Part shown: positions 17,340-25,859 of the stretch, piece by piece
How positions within the stretch are numbered: the stretch's first letter is position 1
Layout of the letters: each line of letters begins with the position of its first letter
DNA from: Marixanthomonas sp. SCSIO 43207
GTDB lineage: Bacteria > Bacteroidota > Bacteroidia > Flavobacteriales > Flavobacteriaceae
NCBI RefSeq assembly: GCF_019904255.1
Contig: NZ_CP063203.1
Location: 558,001-622,000, forward strand
Reading direction: 5' to 3'
DNA length: 64,000 nt
Made by a program: the position numbers and the translations under genes
Notes under the pieces: generated by a model
Databases searched by the model: none
What the model was told of the DNA's origin: nothing
Seen by the model: only the letters and a program-made list of their open reading frames with translations

Positions 17340-19764
17340 TGTGCTTTATTTCTTTTTTAAAAATAAGAAGTTTAAATAACAAAGGCTGTATTGTAAATGC
17401 AATTAATACTGCTGAAAAAACACCAATCATAGACACCAAAGCAACCGAATGCAATGCAGGATGCTTGGCAAAAATCAATACACCAACGCCAAGAATGGTT
17501 GTTAAAAGCGACAGTAGAATAGCAGTTTTATGCGTGGTTAAAACAATCTTGCTGTTTTGAAGTAAAGCATTTGTAATAAAAATACTATAATCAACCCCTA
17601 ACCCAAAAATAAACGCCGAAATTATACTATTAAACACATTAAACTCTAACTGTAACAATCCCATTAAACCAATTGTCAACAACCACGTTAAACATATAGG
17701 CAAAGAAGTAACCAAGGCCAACCTCCAGTTTTGATAAAATAATAATAAAGACAATATCACAATACCAAGACAATAAAAAATCAATGTATTAAAATCTCGT
17801 TGAAGATTGCTTAACAAGGTTTCGTTTAATTCTTTTCTATCAATAATTATAGTGTTTTTAAAGCCTTTAAACGCCTCTTGAATGTTTTTATATTGGTCTT
17901 TTTGTAATGTAATAATTGATGTTACTGTAGAAAAATTCCTTTCTTCTGAAATAAAATCTGAAATCATCTCACTGCCAAAGCTAGGATAATCTGATAGCTG
18001 TAATGGTTTAAACTTACGCGTCAACAAATCATTAAAACCTGAAAAAGCATCTGTTTTAAAACCAATTGATGTTGAAGTTTGTTCAATAAATTTTGAAACC
18101 TGATTAAGTCGTTCTTGATGCCAAAATCGGTTCCACTTTTGTATATCACTTTGTTGTTTTTTTTCTGATGAAATCAACTTACCAACCGACTTAAAAGCAT
18201 CAATTTTTGAATCTTTTTGCAACACTTGTAATACATGATAAATTGAATCATTATGCTGCAAGGCTTTTTCTAAAGAAGCATCATATGCTACAACATAAAC
18301 CGATTTTGAAATTGAATTACTAATTGACTGAAGTTCTTTTTCTGCATTAACCAGCTGTTCTGGTTTGTAATTTAACTGTTCCAAATCTTTATTAAAACCT
18401 ACTGTATTATAGCTAAAACAGCTTACCAATATCAATAACACGAGCACACTTATAAATAATGGTTTTTTATGCAAAGGATAGTTTGCAAAACGAGAAAACC
18501 ATTCGGTATGTGTTTGCGAAGCGTTAAATGTATGTTGATACACCTGCGGAATAAACAACAACGCTACCACCGAAGCAACAACAACACTTACGGCAGCAAA
18601 AATACCTAAATCTTGTAGCGCCTGCGAGTTGACAAACAACAAACAAACAAAAGCCAACGCTGTAGTTAAACTACTCATTAATATTGGCTTTGTAATACTT
18701 TTGTAAAGCTCTTTTCCTTGTTCTCCGTTTTTTATATGTGTAAGAATATGTAAAGCGTAATCTAAGGTAATCCCAAGTAAAATAGCTCCAATTCCTAAAG
18801 AAATAGCCGAAAGTTGTGGCCGCAACAACACCAAAAATGCAATTGATGTTAACGCACCAAAAAAAGTAGGAAAAATAAGTATTAAAGGAACCCAAAAACT
18901 GCGATAATAAACAATAAAAACAATAAGTAAAACCGTTAACGCTATGCCTATGGTTACTATAATATCTTGCTTTATTTGTTTGGCGTTTGCAGCAGCTATA
19001 AAGGCAGCTCCATAATATTTACTCGCTACTTTTGATTCAAACTCTGTGTTTAACTGTTTCTGAAGTTGATACAACTTTTCTGTAAAAACGGCGTTTTTTT
19101 CAGAATTGGAAGAAGCAAAACTTGGAGTAATAAACAACAAAATATGCTGTTCATCTTCGGTCATTATATAACCGTCTTTTAGCTTAAATCCTTCTTCTAC
19201 ACCAATATTTTTAAGGTTATTTAATGCAAGATTGGTTACATGTAATGGATCTCTAAGCGTTTGCTTTTTGGTAATAAATCCGGAAGGTGAGGTTAAGGTT
19301 TTATAGTTTTCTTTCATCTTTTCTGAAATACTATCTTCAGAAATTCTTTTTCTTATAACGTTATAATCGTTTTCAGAAAGAAATAAAGGAAGGTTGTTAT
19401 AAACAAAATCCATTGTTTCAAAAAGTGACTCTTCCTCAGCAACACCTTGAATTTTATCTATGTAATCATCTTTGAGAGGTAGTAATTGTTCTTTTAATGC
19501 CGAAGCATATGCTATTAAACTTTCAGTTGTGCCAGATTCTTTTTTAATAGTAACAACTACTTTATCTGCAAAGCGAACCTGCTTAAGTACTTTTTGAAGC
19601 TCTTTGTTTTCTGAATGGGAAGGAATTAATTTAGAGATATCTTCTTCAAATGAAACTTTTGAGGCTACAAAAGCCAGCCCAACACTAAGGGCAATTAAAA
19701 CAATAAAAAAAAATGTTTTCTTTTTTTGAAAATGAAGATACAGCTTGTAAAAAACCTTATCCAT
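17326..19764 (-). CDS. MMPL/RND-family exporter of the polyene cluster
   Basis: A large inner-membrane transporter of the MMPL/RND superfamily, about 812 residues from the start MDKVFYKLYLHFQKK. That ATG overlaps the upstream stop in an ATGGATAA arrangement; an ATG 8 codons earlier is possible. It has the duplicated layout of one N-terminal helix, a periplasmic domain (about 50-250), five helices (260-420), a second periplasmic domain and a final helix bundle. GLGVDYSIFITNALL near the C-terminus carries the family's conserved Asp in a membrane helix. Homologous exporters accompany LolA-like carriers in aryl-polyene clusters. It probably moves the finished lipid-like pigment across the inner membrane. 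Confidence 0.9.
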   Translation of the reverse strand: MDKVFYKLYLHFQKKKTFFFIVLIALSVGLAFVASKVSFEEDISKLIPSHSENKELQKVLKQVRFADKVVVTIKKESGTTESLIAYASALKEQLLPLKDDYIDKIQGVAEEESLFETMDFVYNNLPLFLSENDYNVIRKRISEDSISEKMKENYKTLTSPSGFITKKQTLRDPLHVTNLALNNLKNIGVEEGFKLKDGYIMTEDEQHILLFITPSFASSNSEKNAVFTEKLYQLQKQLNTEFESKVASKYYGAAFIAAANAKQIKQDIIVTIGIALTVLLIVFIVYYRSFWVPLILIFPTFFGALTSIAFLVLLRPQLSAISLGIGAILLGITLDYALHILTHIKNGEQGKELYKSITKPILMSSLTTALAFVCLLFVNSQALQDLGIFAAVSVVVASVVALLFIPQVYQHTFNASQTHTEWFSRFANYPLHKKPLFISVLVLLILVSCFSYNTVGFNKDLEQLNYKPEQLVNAEKELQSISNSISKSVYVVAYDASLEKALQHNDSIYHVLQVLQKDSKIDAFKSVGKLISSEKKQQSDIQKWNRFWHQERLNQVSKFIEQTSTSIGFKTDAFSGFNDLLTRKFKPLQLSDYPSFGSEMISDFISEERNFSTVTSIITLQKDQYKNIQEAFKGFKNTIIIDRKELNETLLSNLQRDFNTLIFYCLGIVILSLLLFYQNWRLALVTSLPICLTWLLTIGLMGLLQLEFNVFNSIISAFIFGLGVDYSIFITNALLQNSKIVLTTHKTAILLSLLTTILGVGVLIFAKHPALHSVALVSMIGVFSAVLIAFTIQPLLFKLLIFKKEIKHNGNN

Positions 19765-20986
19765 TAGTTCGTACTTTTTTTGAATCAAATAAGTAAAAAC
19801 AGATATAAGATAAGCTTCCCAAGATAATTGCCGCTCCTACTGAAAGCACAATACTCCCAATAAAATAAGCTTTTAATGAAGTAACAACTTCAAAGTTATT
19901 GGTTACACTTGCTAGAGTCACCTCTTCATTTTGACCCAAAACCCAATAGCCTGTGGCTAAACTTGCCAAAAAAACAAAAGGAATAAAAGGCGGTAAGCTA
20001 ATGTTTGAAAAAGCAAATGCAATTACTTTGTTTAATTTTAAAACTATGGCAAGAAAAATAACAATCACTGTATGAAAACCCCACAAAGGTGACAATCCTA
20101 TTAAAAGACCCAACCCTACAGAAAACGCTTTCTTTTCTGGAGAATCATTACTACCCAAAACTTCATCTTTTAAAAATTGCCGGAGCCCCATTTGCTTTAC
20201 TTTTCTGAAAAAGTCACGCGGACGGATATAAAAATACTTTACCAACAAAAACCAGATAATCAAAATAGTAATGCGAGCAATATCCATAAATGGCCTAAAG
20301 TGCGAAACCCGTTCATTAAGGTCATACAAAACTTTGATAGGTACATTTTTAACCAATGTACCAGCCCAGTGGGCTTTTACAAGCACCTCAACTTCAAATT
20401 CAAATTTTTTAGTATTTCTGAAAAAAGAAAGGCTCTGCATTTGCTTTATAGGATACAACCTGAAGCCAGATTGTGTATCGTGTAGCTCAATATCTGTTAC
20501 TGCACGCACCCAAAAGCTAGAAACCTTATTACCTTTTCGGCTTTGAGCTAACACCTCGGCTTCATTCATCCTGCGATCGCCAATTAGTAGTATATTTTTA
20601 TTTTCTGAAATGTCTAATTCATTAATAAAAATTGGAATATCTGATGCAAAATGCTGTCCGTCACTATCTAGTGTAATAGCATATTCAAAACCTAGTGAAA
20701 CAGCATGTTTAAATCCTTTTTTTAAAGCATATCCTTTTCCTTGATTTTTGTCTATATGAATTTGTTCAATTTGAGGATATGCAGAAAGAATTTTTCGGGT
20801 TTCATCTGTAGAGCCATCATTAACCAAAACAACATCGTCTGTATATTCCAAAACCCCATCCAGAACTCGTTGTAAGGTTTTATAATTATTATAAGTAGGT
20901 ATCAACACGCAACAGTTGTAATACTTTAATTTTTGCGTTGTATGAGAGTTTGCAGACAGAGTTGTATGTTTTTCAATCGTTTTCAT
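19757..20986 (-). CDS. Family 2 glycosyltransferase fused to DUF2062 membrane domain
   Basis: A GT-A fold glycosyltransferase joined to a C-terminal DUF2062 membrane domain. I take the start as MKTIEKHTTL (20986), which overlaps the upstream gene by 14 nt; a longer frame begins at 21016. The GT part has CCVLIPTYNN, VVLVNDGSTDET and the nucleotide-sugar/metal motif DSD (107-109) in YAITLDSDGQH. The last 130 residues form a hydrophobic DUF2062 region with GLLIGLSPLWGFHT. In aryl-polyene and flexirubin clusters such proteins are recurrent, but the sugar and acceptor are not established. It most likely works on the inner face of the membrane. Confidence 0.85.
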   Translation of the reverse strand: MKTIEKHTTLSANSHTTQKLKYYNCCVLIPTYNNYKTLQRVLDGVLEYTDDVVLVNDGSTDETRKILSAYPQIEQIHIDKNQGKGYALKKGFKHAVSLGFEYAITLDSDGQHFASDIPIFINELDISENKNILLIGDRRMNEAEVLAQSRKGNKVSSFWVRAVTDIELHDTQSGFRLYPIKQMQSLSFFRNTKKFEFEVEVLVKAHWAGTLVKNVPIKVLYDLNERVSHFRPFMDIARITILIIWFLLVKYFYIRPRDFFRKVKQMGLRQFLKDEVLGSNDSPEKKAFSVGLGLLIGLSPLWGFHTVIVIFLAIVLKLNKVIAFAFSNISLPPFIPFVFLASLATGYWVLGQNEEVTLASVTNNFEVVTSLKAYFIGSIVLSVGAAIILGSLSYICFYLFDSKKVRTNG

Positions 20987-21365
20987 GCACACGATTTCTT
21001 TCCACAAAAATAGCATTACATTTTAATACCACCGTACCATCTAGAAAGGTAGTTGTGTTTTTTATTTTTACAGTCTCTTCGTCTTGATTAAATGCCAAAT
21101 GTATCCTTAATTGGGGATGAAGATTCGGGTTTATCAAAGCGGTAAACTTTACTTGTGAAGCCTTTTGAAGAAAAAGAGATGTATGCAGGTGTTGTTCACA
21201 AAGTTCTTTTATAATTTGAAGCATACAAACACCGGGCATTACAGGATTTTCAGGAAAATGACCTTCAAAAACTGAATGGTTTTCATTCACCCTAACTGTC
21301 ACAGAAACAGCCTCATCTTTATCTACTTCTTTATTTACAACTTCATATAAATTAGGCAATAACAT
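20973..21365 (-). CDS. FabZ/FabA-like hot-dog 3-hydroxyacyl-ACP dehydratase
   Basis: A 130-residue hot-dog protein with the dehydratase signature HFPENPVMPG (H36 to G45), including the catalytic histidine of the FabZ family. It would remove water from 3-hydroxyacyl-ACP intermediates and so create conjugated double bonds in the polyene. It is one of two hot-dog proteins in the operon; the other is at 26993-27430 and lacks this exact motif. It lies 5 nt downstream of the LolA-like gene. Confidence 0.85.
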   Translation of the reverse strand: MLLPNLYEVVNKEVDKDEAVSVTVRVNENHSVFEGHFPENPVMPGVCMLQIIKELCEQHLHTSLFLQKASQVKFTALINPNLHPQLRIHLAFNQDEETVKIKNTTTFLDGTVVLKCNAIFVERNRVHEND

Positions 21366-21370
21366 ACAAT

Positions 21371-22006
21371 CTACATTTTAAAAACCGAATCAAGTACCGA
21401 AACATTAATCTGCTTATTATCAAAGAGTATAACCGTAAAATCATTTGAAGGCTCAATTAGCTTTAATTGGGTTACTTGATGGTCTGTTTCAGAAAAGGTA
21501 AGCTGAAATGAAGCAATAAAACGACGCATTCTCTTATCCTTAGGAATAAAATCTACCCTAAATCCTTTTTCAATTTTAAAGTATGAAATCTCAAAAGCTT
21601 CATCATCAAACATAGTTCCTTTAATGCTGTTGACAAGAAGCGAATTGAAACTTTTAAAAAGCTTATTTGAACGTAAATCAATCACCTTCTTATTCCCTTC
21701 TTCATTAACAAATAACTCATCTCCTTTAAAAATTACTTGATACGTATAAGGTTTTTTGTATTCCCACCGAATTAGATTGGGTGCTTTAAAGGTTAATTCT
21801 CCTTCTGAAATCGCTTCATCTTGAAGAAAGTCCATTTCTTTTTTTTGCACAAAGTCACTAACAATGGTTTTTGTTTGACTAGCAGTTTCGGCTACTTGAG
21901 CTTTAAATTGATTTATTTCTGAAGGCGTCAACTCTGTTTGCGCATGTAATTGCTGCACGAAAAGAATAGACACAGAAACGATAAAAAATTTAAGTTTAAC
22001 TTTCAT
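21371..22006 (-). CDS. LolA-like periplasmic lipid/lipoprotein carrier
   Basis: A 211-residue secreted protein (signal peptide MKVKLKFFIVSVSILFVQQL, cleavage after HAQ) of the LolA fold. It has the characteristic sequence TIVSDFVQKKEMDFLQDEAI, then LTFKAPNLIRWEYKKPYTYQ. Housekeeping LolA carries lipoproteins to the outer membrane. Copies inside aryl-polyene and flexirubin clusters are thought to carry the hydrophobic product. Its neighbour is an MMPL exporter, which supports a transport pair. The gene overlaps the upstream deacetylase by 11 nt. Confidence 0.87.
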   Translation of the reverse strand: MKVKLKFFIVSVSILFVQQLHAQTELTPSEINQFKAQVAETASQTKTIVSDFVQKKEMDFLQDEAISEGELTFKAPNLIRWEYKKPYTYQVIFKGDELFVNEEGNKKVIDLRSNKLFKSFNSLLVNSIKGTMFDDEAFEISYFKIEKGFRVDFIPKDKRMRRFIASFQLTFSETDHQVTQLKLIEPSNDFTVILFDNKQINVSVLDSVFKM

Positions 22007-22760
22007 TTAAAAGTGTTTCAATAGTTACACAATCATAATTTTCTTTTTTCAGAAATTGCAACAAATGTTCCACAATTTCTGGACATCTAGAGTGCGTATC
22101 GTGCAACAAGATTATAGAGCCCGGTTGTATTTTCTTTTGCAAACGATTTAAAACCCTAGTAGGATTTTTTAACACTGTATCGTAGGAGCGAGCATTCCAC
22201 CCTATTACTGTATGGTTGGTATCACGCAATGCCCTAGCTATTGATGGATTGGTAACTCCGTATGGCGGTCTAAACCATGTATTCTTCATTCCGGTAATTT
22301 GCTCAAGTAACGCATCTGTTTTTTTAAGCTCTTCAACAATCCTATTTTTTCTGAAAAAACCAAAATTGGTCGCATGAGAGTACGAATGATTTGCAAGTTT
22401 ATGTTTTTCAACATGTATTTGTTTTACAATGTTAGGGTAGCTTTCTATGTGTTTTCCTATGCAAAAAAAGGTAGCTTTTGCATTGTACAATTTCAGTAAT
22501 TGTAACACTTTGGGTGTAAATTCGGGATGAGGACCATCATCAAAAGTTATTGCTACTTTTCTTTCTGAGGTTGAACTTTTTATGATAGACGATGTAAAAA
22601 ACTGCCATCGCATATTAAATGACCCTAAAAGCACCAGCAATAGCCATAACAACACAATACTTATATAGGCAATAGGAGATATTTCATAAAACCAATCAAG
22701 TACTATAAAACCTAGCAAAGCAATAGCTGCGAGCGATGTTATGTGAATAAATTTTAGCAT
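21996..22760 (-). CDS. NodB-type polysaccharide deacetylase in the polyene cluster
   Basis: A carbohydrate esterase family 4 (NodB) protein of 254 residues with two N-terminal membrane helices (to about residue 45). Motifs: AITFDDGPHPEF (metal Asp pair), NHSYSHATN (His pair), WFRPPYGVTN, WNARSYDT and IILLHDTHS. All five canonical motifs are present, so it should be catalytically active on an N-acetyl or similar acyl group outside the cytoplasm. It overlaps both neighbours (7 and 11 nt) and is therefore part of the operon. What it deacetylates in pigment synthesis is unclear. A paralogue lies at 35566-36201. Confidence 0.88.
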   Translation of the reverse strand: MLKFIHITSLAAIALLGFIVLDWFYEISPIAYISIVLLWLLLVLLGSFNMRWQFFTSSIIKSSTSERKVAITFDDGPHPEFTPKVLQLLKLYNAKATFFCIGKHIESYPNIVKQIHVEKHKLANHSYSHATNFGFFRKNRIVEELKKTDALLEQITGMKNTWFRPPYGVTNPSIARALRDTNHTVIGWNARSYDTVLKNPTRVLNRLQKKIQPGSIILLHDTHSRCPEIVEHLLQFLKKENYDCVTIETLLNES

Positions 22761-23776
22761 TGTGATAAAAGTACAAAACTGTGTTGGCTTCCTTTAAATT
22801 GGTTGTATAATAAAACAGTTTTATAGGGTTCTTTATCAACTTTCTTAACATAAAAAGCCTCCGGAAGAGTTTTACCAGATAATAATTTAGTTCCCATCCA
22901 AAAAGCGAAACCAGAAGCCGAAAAAAATTCGCCCACATATTTTTTAAATTGAAGAATATCGCTGTTTACAAAAAGCTCTGTTATAGTTTGATAATAGATG
23001 TCAAAACCATCCCCATTAATACCCAAAATCACTGCATCAACCTCATCAATGGCAACTTGGTTTTGCTTTAAAAATGCTTTTATTTTAGTAGTGATTTCGT
23101 CAATAGTAATTTTTGAATTTATTTCCACAGCATTTAAAACTGCTGCAGCACCTTTTTGTTTGGATGATAATACACCAAAAGTAGCACCTTCACCCAGCGG
23201 AACATTAATAGAAGGCTGTTGACTTTGCTCAACAAGATGAATGTAATCTACAAATTTGGTTCCCAGTTCATCAACACAGCCTACCAAAACTTGCTTTGCT
23301 TCTTCTGTTTCAATTTGAAGTTGCGCATCAATCAAAGCAGACTCAAATGATACCGAACCGTGAACATACGTTGTATTGTAAGCTCTACACTTTAAAGCCA
23401 ATGCAATTTGTCCGGCAACCGTGTTGTGTGTAGATTGTATAAAAGCAGTGGGGGTTAAAAATTGTTCTTCTTGATTAATAACAGTATTTAAAAAAGTTTC
23501 GGTATCTGCAATACAGCCTAAACCGGTACCGGTTATAATAGCATCAGGTTGAGTAACAGCTGATATTTCCAGAGCTTTTTTTGAAGCTGCAACACCCATT
23601 TTTACAGCCGGTGACATTCTACGTAATTGAGCTGGTGCAATGTAATCCCGATAAGAAGGGTGTATTGCTGAAACTTTAAATTCTGGATAGTTTTTTATTT
23701 CAGAAAAAAGTACATCTTCAGAAAAGCTCTCTTGTGCCGAAATACTTACAACGCTATGAATGTAACATGGTTTCAT
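22754..23776 (-). CDS. Ketosynthase-like protein lacking the catalytic cysteine (chain-length-factor-like)
   Basis: A beta-ketoacyl synthase fold protein of about 340 residues. I start it at MKPCYIHSVVSIS (23776), whose ATG overlaps the upstream stop as ATGA; a longer start 27 nt earlier is possible. Where true ketosynthases have a TACSS nucleophile, this one reads YVHGSVSFESAL with no cysteine. The usual histidine segments are also degraded (LGINGDGFDIYY). It is therefore probably non-catalytic and pairs with the complete ketosynthase encoded just upstream, like a chain-length factor. Heterodimerisation is inferred from gene order and from aryl-polyene systems. Confidence 0.8.
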   Translation of the reverse strand: MKPCYIHSVVSISAQESFSEDVLFSEIKNYPEFKVSAIHPSYRDYIAPAQLRRMSPAVKMGVAASKKALEISAVTQPDAIITGTGLGCIADTETFLNTVINQEEQFLTPTAFIQSTHNTVAGQIALALKCRAYNTTYVHGSVSFESALIDAQLQIETEEAKQVLVGCVDELGTKFVDYIHLVEQSQQPSINVPLGEGATFGVLSSKQKGAAAVLNAVEINSKITIDEITTKIKAFLKQNQVAIDEVDAVILGINGDGFDIYYQTITELFVNSDILQFKKYVGEFFSASGFAFWMGTKLLSGKTLPEAFYVKKVDKEPYKTVLLYNQFKGSQHSFVLLSQC

Positions 23777-24969
23777 GGTCGCGAAAAGATTAATGAGGTA
23801 CAATTACCTCCAAAGCCAAACGAATTTGAAAGCACATGGTTAATTTCTTTATTTTCAAGCTGTGTAACTGGATACAAACCCGTTTCGGGCATTTGATTTT
23901 GAAAGCCTAGATTGGCAAAAACTTTATTTTCTTGAATTGCTATAATTGAAAGTATAGCTTCTACCGCTCCGGCAGCAGCCAATGTATGACCGGTAAAAGG
24001 TTTTGTTGAACTAAAACTAGGAATCATTTCTTTAAAAACTCGTTGTAACGCTACACTTTCAGATAAATCATTATTTTGTGTAGCGGTTCCGTGGGCGTTT
24101 ATATAACTGATTTGAGTGGCATTTAATGTTGCTGTTTTCAATGCTTTTTCCATAGCCAAAAATGCTCCTTCTCCGGTTTTGGATGAGGCCGTTTGATGAA
24201 AAGCATCATTAGCATTACCGTAACCACTTACGTATGCTAATACCTTTTTGTTTTGTTCAGCAACTACTTTATTTGATTCTAAAACCAAATAAGCTGCTGC
24301 TTCACCCAAATTTAATCCGCTTCGGTTGGCATCAAAGGGTTTGCAATTGCTTTCACTTAGTATCATCAATGATTTAAAACCGTTTATGGTAAATTTTGAC
24401 AAAGCATCGGTTCCTCCTACAATAACTCGGTCTAGTTTTCCGGCTTTCAATAATCGGGCTCCCAACATAATGGCATTGGCTGCAGATGAACATGCTGTGC
24501 TTATTGTAGTAACGTAATCTGTAATACCAAAATAGTCAGCGATTTTTTCTGTGCTATCGCCGGCATTATGACTAGAAATATACTTTTGAACTTCTGAATT
24601 TGAAGCAAATTGATTCCAGTGATTTTCGGTCATATCCATCCCACCAACTGTTGTTGCTGAAATAAAACCGGTTTTATAATCTGAATAATTTGATACTTTG
24701 GCTTGTTGCATAGCTTCTTTTGCAGCCAGAGTACCTAATAATGCTGTGCGCGTAAAATTGTTTTTTTCAGAAAGGTTAAGTCTTTTTACTATCTCAGAAT
24801 TAGTAAGCGATACTTCTCCTACTTTAATAGCATTTTTATGGTTAGAATCTATATGCTTTAGAGTTCCTAACCCACTTTTTGAACTAAGAAGTGCGCGCCT
24901 ATTTTCTTGAACCGAATTACCAATGGCAGAAAGTATGCCCATTCCGGTTATGGCGACTTCATTATTCAT
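23773..24969 (-). CDS. Beta-ketoacyl-ACP synthase (FabF-like), complete active site
   Basis: A 398-residue KAS II-type condensing enzyme. The nucleophile is in TISTACSSAANAIM, the first histidine in NAHGTATQNND, and the Lys/His pair in KPFTGHTLAAAGAVEAI, so the Cys-His-His triad is intact. It would carry out iterative chain extension of the aryl starter with malonyl-ACP. It is flanked by the ACP gene (7 nt) and by a cysteine-less partner (4-nt overlap), which suggests a KS/CLF heterodimer acting on that ACP. Confidence 0.92.
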   Translation of the reverse strand: MNNEVAITGMGILSAIGNSVQENRRALLSSKSGLGTLKHIDSNHKNAIKVGEVSLTNSEIVKRLNLSEKNNFTRTALLGTLAAKEAMQQAKVSNYSDYKTGFISATTVGGMDMTENHWNQFASNSEVQKYISSHNAGDSTEKIADYFGITDYVTTISTACSSAANAIMLGARLLKAGKLDRVIVGGTDALSKFTINGFKSLMILSESNCKPFDANRSGLNLGEAAAYLVLESNKVVAEQNKKVLAYVSGYGNANDAFHQTASSKTGEGAFLAMEKALKTATLNATQISYINAHGTATQNNDLSESVALQRVFKEMIPSFSSTKPFTGHTLAAAGAVEAILSIIAIQENKVFANLGFQNQMPETGLYPVTQLENKEINHVLSNSFGFGGNCTSLIFSRP

Positions 24970-24976
24970 TTAAGTA

Positions 24977-25237
24977 CTATTTTGTGCGATGTTTGGCTAT
25001 ATAATCTGCTAAAACATTGATTGACTGAAAAATTTCTTTACTTTTTTCAGGGTCGGTTAGTTTTATTCCGTAGTCTTTATCAAGCATTACTATTAATTCT
25101 AAAGCATCAATAGAATCTAATCCCAGACCATCACCAAAGAGTGCATCATCGTTATCAATATCTTGAACGGTAAATTCTTCGAGGTTTAATTGCTCTATAA
25201 TATTTTCTTTCAGTTCCTGCTTTAATGCGTCCATCAA
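24977..25237 (-). CDS. Acyl carrier protein of the polyene cluster
   Basis: An 86-residue acyl carrier protein. The phosphopantetheine attachment serine is S42 in GLGLDSIDALELIVMLDK. It presumably carries the growing aryl-polyene chain for the cluster's ketosynthases, ketoreductase and dehydratases. It is separate from the housekeeping fatty-acid ACP, which is not in this window. The start overlaps the stop of the preceding gene by 4 nt. Two adjacent ATG codons exist; either may be used. Confidence 0.93.
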   Translation of the reverse strand: MMDALKQELKENIIEQLNLEEFTVQDIDNDDALFGDGLGLDSIDALELIVMLDKDYGIKLTDPEKSKEIFQSINVLADYIAKHRTK

Positions 25238-25857
25238 CTTTGGGTGTATAATTTTTTAATCGTTTCTTCCGTATATGGAAGCGTTCCTTTTTGGGATGCC
25301 AAATATAAAAAAGAATTATATCCTTTTTCACCTATTTCGGTCCAACCACAAAGAATGTGTTTTGCTTTTTGATTATTAGCAAGGCTCTCAGCATATTGCT
25401 TTAAAAATAAGGGGTTAAATTCATCAAAAACAAAAAAAGCATTTTCACCTTGAATCTTATTTTTAATGCATACCTCTCCCATTCCTATGTTGGGCAATGT
25501 GTACACAAAAACAGCAGGACTTGGGTAAAAGTGTTCTATGCTGTTTATGGAGTCTTGATATACTTTATCTGTATCTAAACTAGCACTTTTATTTGAAAAC
25601 ACTACTGCCATTCGCTCTTTATCTCTAGAACTTATAGGTATTGAATTCAATACTATTTCAGAAGTCAAAAATGTTAATTTACTCAATCGATCCATTTTGA
25701 AAAACTTGGGATACTCCCATTCTTGGTGTTTGTAGACGTGTTTAGCAAATTCAGAAAAAGAACGTGTATTTTTTGTAGTCACAATTTTCTTGCCATTGCA
25801 CATCACTGTACCCTTTTGTACGCTGCACCAAGCTTGTATGTTTAATTGAGTATTCAA
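25234..25857 (-). CDS. Truncated ketosynthase-like protein of unknown function
   Basis: A 207-residue protein that seems related to the N-terminal half of ketosynthases. It has KFFKMDRLSKLTFLTSE, then MAVVFSNKSASLDTD, then SPAVFVYTLPNIGMGE, the order seen before the KS nucleophile. At the nucleophile position it reads GENAFFVFDE, with no cysteine, and no C-terminal His motifs follow. It lies between a complete ketosynthase (2 nt) and the ACP (4-nt overlap). It could be a structural partner of a ketosynthase or an ACP-interaction protein; catalysis is unlikely. The relationship is my reading of short motifs and should be treated as moderate. Confidence 0.6.
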   Translation of the reverse strand: MNTQLNIQAWCSVQKGTVMCNGKKIVTTKNTRSFSEFAKHVYKHQEWEYPKFFKMDRLSKLTFLTSEIVLNSIPISSRDKERMAVVFSNKSASLDTDKVYQDSINSIEHFYPSPAVFVYTLPNIGMGEVCIKNKIQGENAFFVFDEFNPLFLKQYAESLANNQKAKHILCGWTEIGEKGYNSFLYLASQKGTLPYTEETIKKLYTQS

Positions 25858-25859
25858 AA

